Assembly: GCA_027578815.1 (NCBI GenBank)
Contig: JANBTH010000397.1
Span: 1-18,233 of the forward strand
DNA length: 18,233 nucleotides
Origin: Coemansia sp. RSA 1804
Lineage: Eukaryota > Kickxellomycota > Kickxellomycetes > Kickxellales > Kickxellaceae
Direction of reading: 5' to 3'
Part shown: positions 17,803-18,233 of the stretch, in pieces
Position numbering within the stretch: the first letter of the stretch is position 1
Layout: every line of letters starts with the position of its first letter
Translations under genes and position numbers: made by a program
Notes under the pieces: model-generated
What the model was told of the DNA's origin: nothing
The model's input: only the letters and a program-made list of their open reading frames with translations
The model's database searches: none

Positions 17803-17813
17803 GGACCAATCAG
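17803..17813 (+). promoter_or_regulatory. CCAAT box (HAP/NF-Y type)
   Basis: GGACCAATCAG matches the extended HAP/NF-Y consensus RRCCAATCA very well. It lies about 210 bp upstream of the EEP start and about 200 bp upstream of the rightward TATA, so it could serve either gene. Confidence 0.6.
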
Positions 17814-18010
17814 CTACTGCCATCCTCTTCCTCCAGTCCAAGTCACATTTTGCAGGGCGATTTCAGGCACCACCAAATCCTGTGCTGGCTTGTCAGCTCG
17901 AGTCTACTTTTTTCAATTGCTTGGTTGCATTCACTCAATTCAGCTCTCAGTCCAAAGTAAAAGATTGGCGATTTATCTTGTTTCACCTCTCTGCCTGTTC
18001 TTCTTCTCAT

Positions 18011-18018
18011 TATAAAAT
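18011..18018 (+). promoter_or_regulatory. Candidate TATA box of a gene beyond the right edge
   Basis: TATAAAAT is followed by a CT-rich start region (about 18028-18082). I find no ATG on the plus strand from the TATA to the window end, about 215 bases. The last bases (TTTTCTATTCAACCACAG, ending at 18225) resemble a 3' splice site, so the leader may contain an intron. Confidence 0.4.
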
Positions 18019-18233
18019 TAAACACATCTTTCGCTCTGCATTACTCTTTCCTGTGTGCTGCTTCCTGGTCTCTCTTCCATACTATCTGGTATCGGTCAAC
18101 GTCGCTGCGTCTTGTGTGGGGTGGTCTCATCAGTCTTGTTATAACCACATCTATCACGCGCTGAAGATAAAGGGAGAATCTGATTTTGTCTCTGCAATAA
18201 TCATACCTTTTCTATTCAACCACAGGACAGAAG

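Larger units (their letters stand above)
17597..18233. promoter_or_regulatory. Promoter region between the EEP gene and a rightward gene beyond the window
   Basis: No coding gene is supported in these 637 bp. The left part is leader and promoter of the leftward EEP gene. The right part (TATA at 18011, then CT-rich and ATG-free sequence) looks like the start region of a plus-strand gene lying off the window. The two probably share the CCAAT box at 17806. Confidence 0.5.

Noticed and set aside
17721..17816. tRNA-like element on the minus strand: A-box-like TAGCTGATTGG, B-box-like GGTTCAAGTTC and a run of eight T
   Set aside because: The T stem and the acceptor stem do not pair, the invariant C after the T loop is missing, and the A-box-like part is better explained as the reverse of a canonical CCAAT box.

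Overview
This looks like nuclear DNA of a fungus, most likely an early-diverging lineage. A Coemansia-like Kickxellomycete is my best guess, but that is inference from protein style and cannot be proved from the window. The support is intron-poor genes with GT-AG introns, a fungal REG1-type PP1 regulator with the DUF1752/GATA-like motif, the SKI3 TPR scaffold, CT-rich leaders before start codons, TATA and CCAAT elements, and no operons. I see no rRNA, tRNA, CRISPR array or intact mobile element.

Layout, left to right: (1) 289-1182 (+), a Ser/Asn/Tyr-rich, prion-like protein of unknown function. (2) 1183-3337, an AT-rich 2.2 kb gap with what look like two decayed gene remnants: a condensation-domain-like acyltransferase relic (+) and a frameshifted Thr-rich relic (-). 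(3) 3338-5494 (-), a REG1-like PP1 regulatory subunit. (4) 5495-7314, a long gap without a convincing gene. (5) 7315-12147 (-), SKI3, split by one 456-nt intron; joining the two open stretches gives a 1458-residue protein, the normal family length. (6) 12148-12896, a divergent promoter region with a strong interrupted palindrome. (7) 12897-14318 (+), a BAHD-family acyltransferase with HxxxD and DFGxG-type motifs. (8) 14836-16110 (+), a saccharopine-dehydrogenase-like (SCCPDH-type) oxidoreductase with one membrane segment. (9) 16243-17596 (-), a two-exon endonuclease/exonuclease/phosphatase-fold protein with a C-terminal membrane anchor. (10) 17597-18233, a promoter region with a canonical CCAAT box and a rightward TATA/CT-rich leader for a gene beyond the window.

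The genes do not form a pathway. REG1 belongs to glucose repression, SKI3 to cytoplasmic 3'-5' mRNA decay, and the three enzymes are metabolic or lipid-type proteins of unknown substrate. The points most worth following up are the SKI3 intron with its open read-through, the triplicated VVxDPFxS motif in REG1, the prion-like protein ending in a CxC motif, the gene relics, and the palindrome between SKI3 and the BAHD gene.
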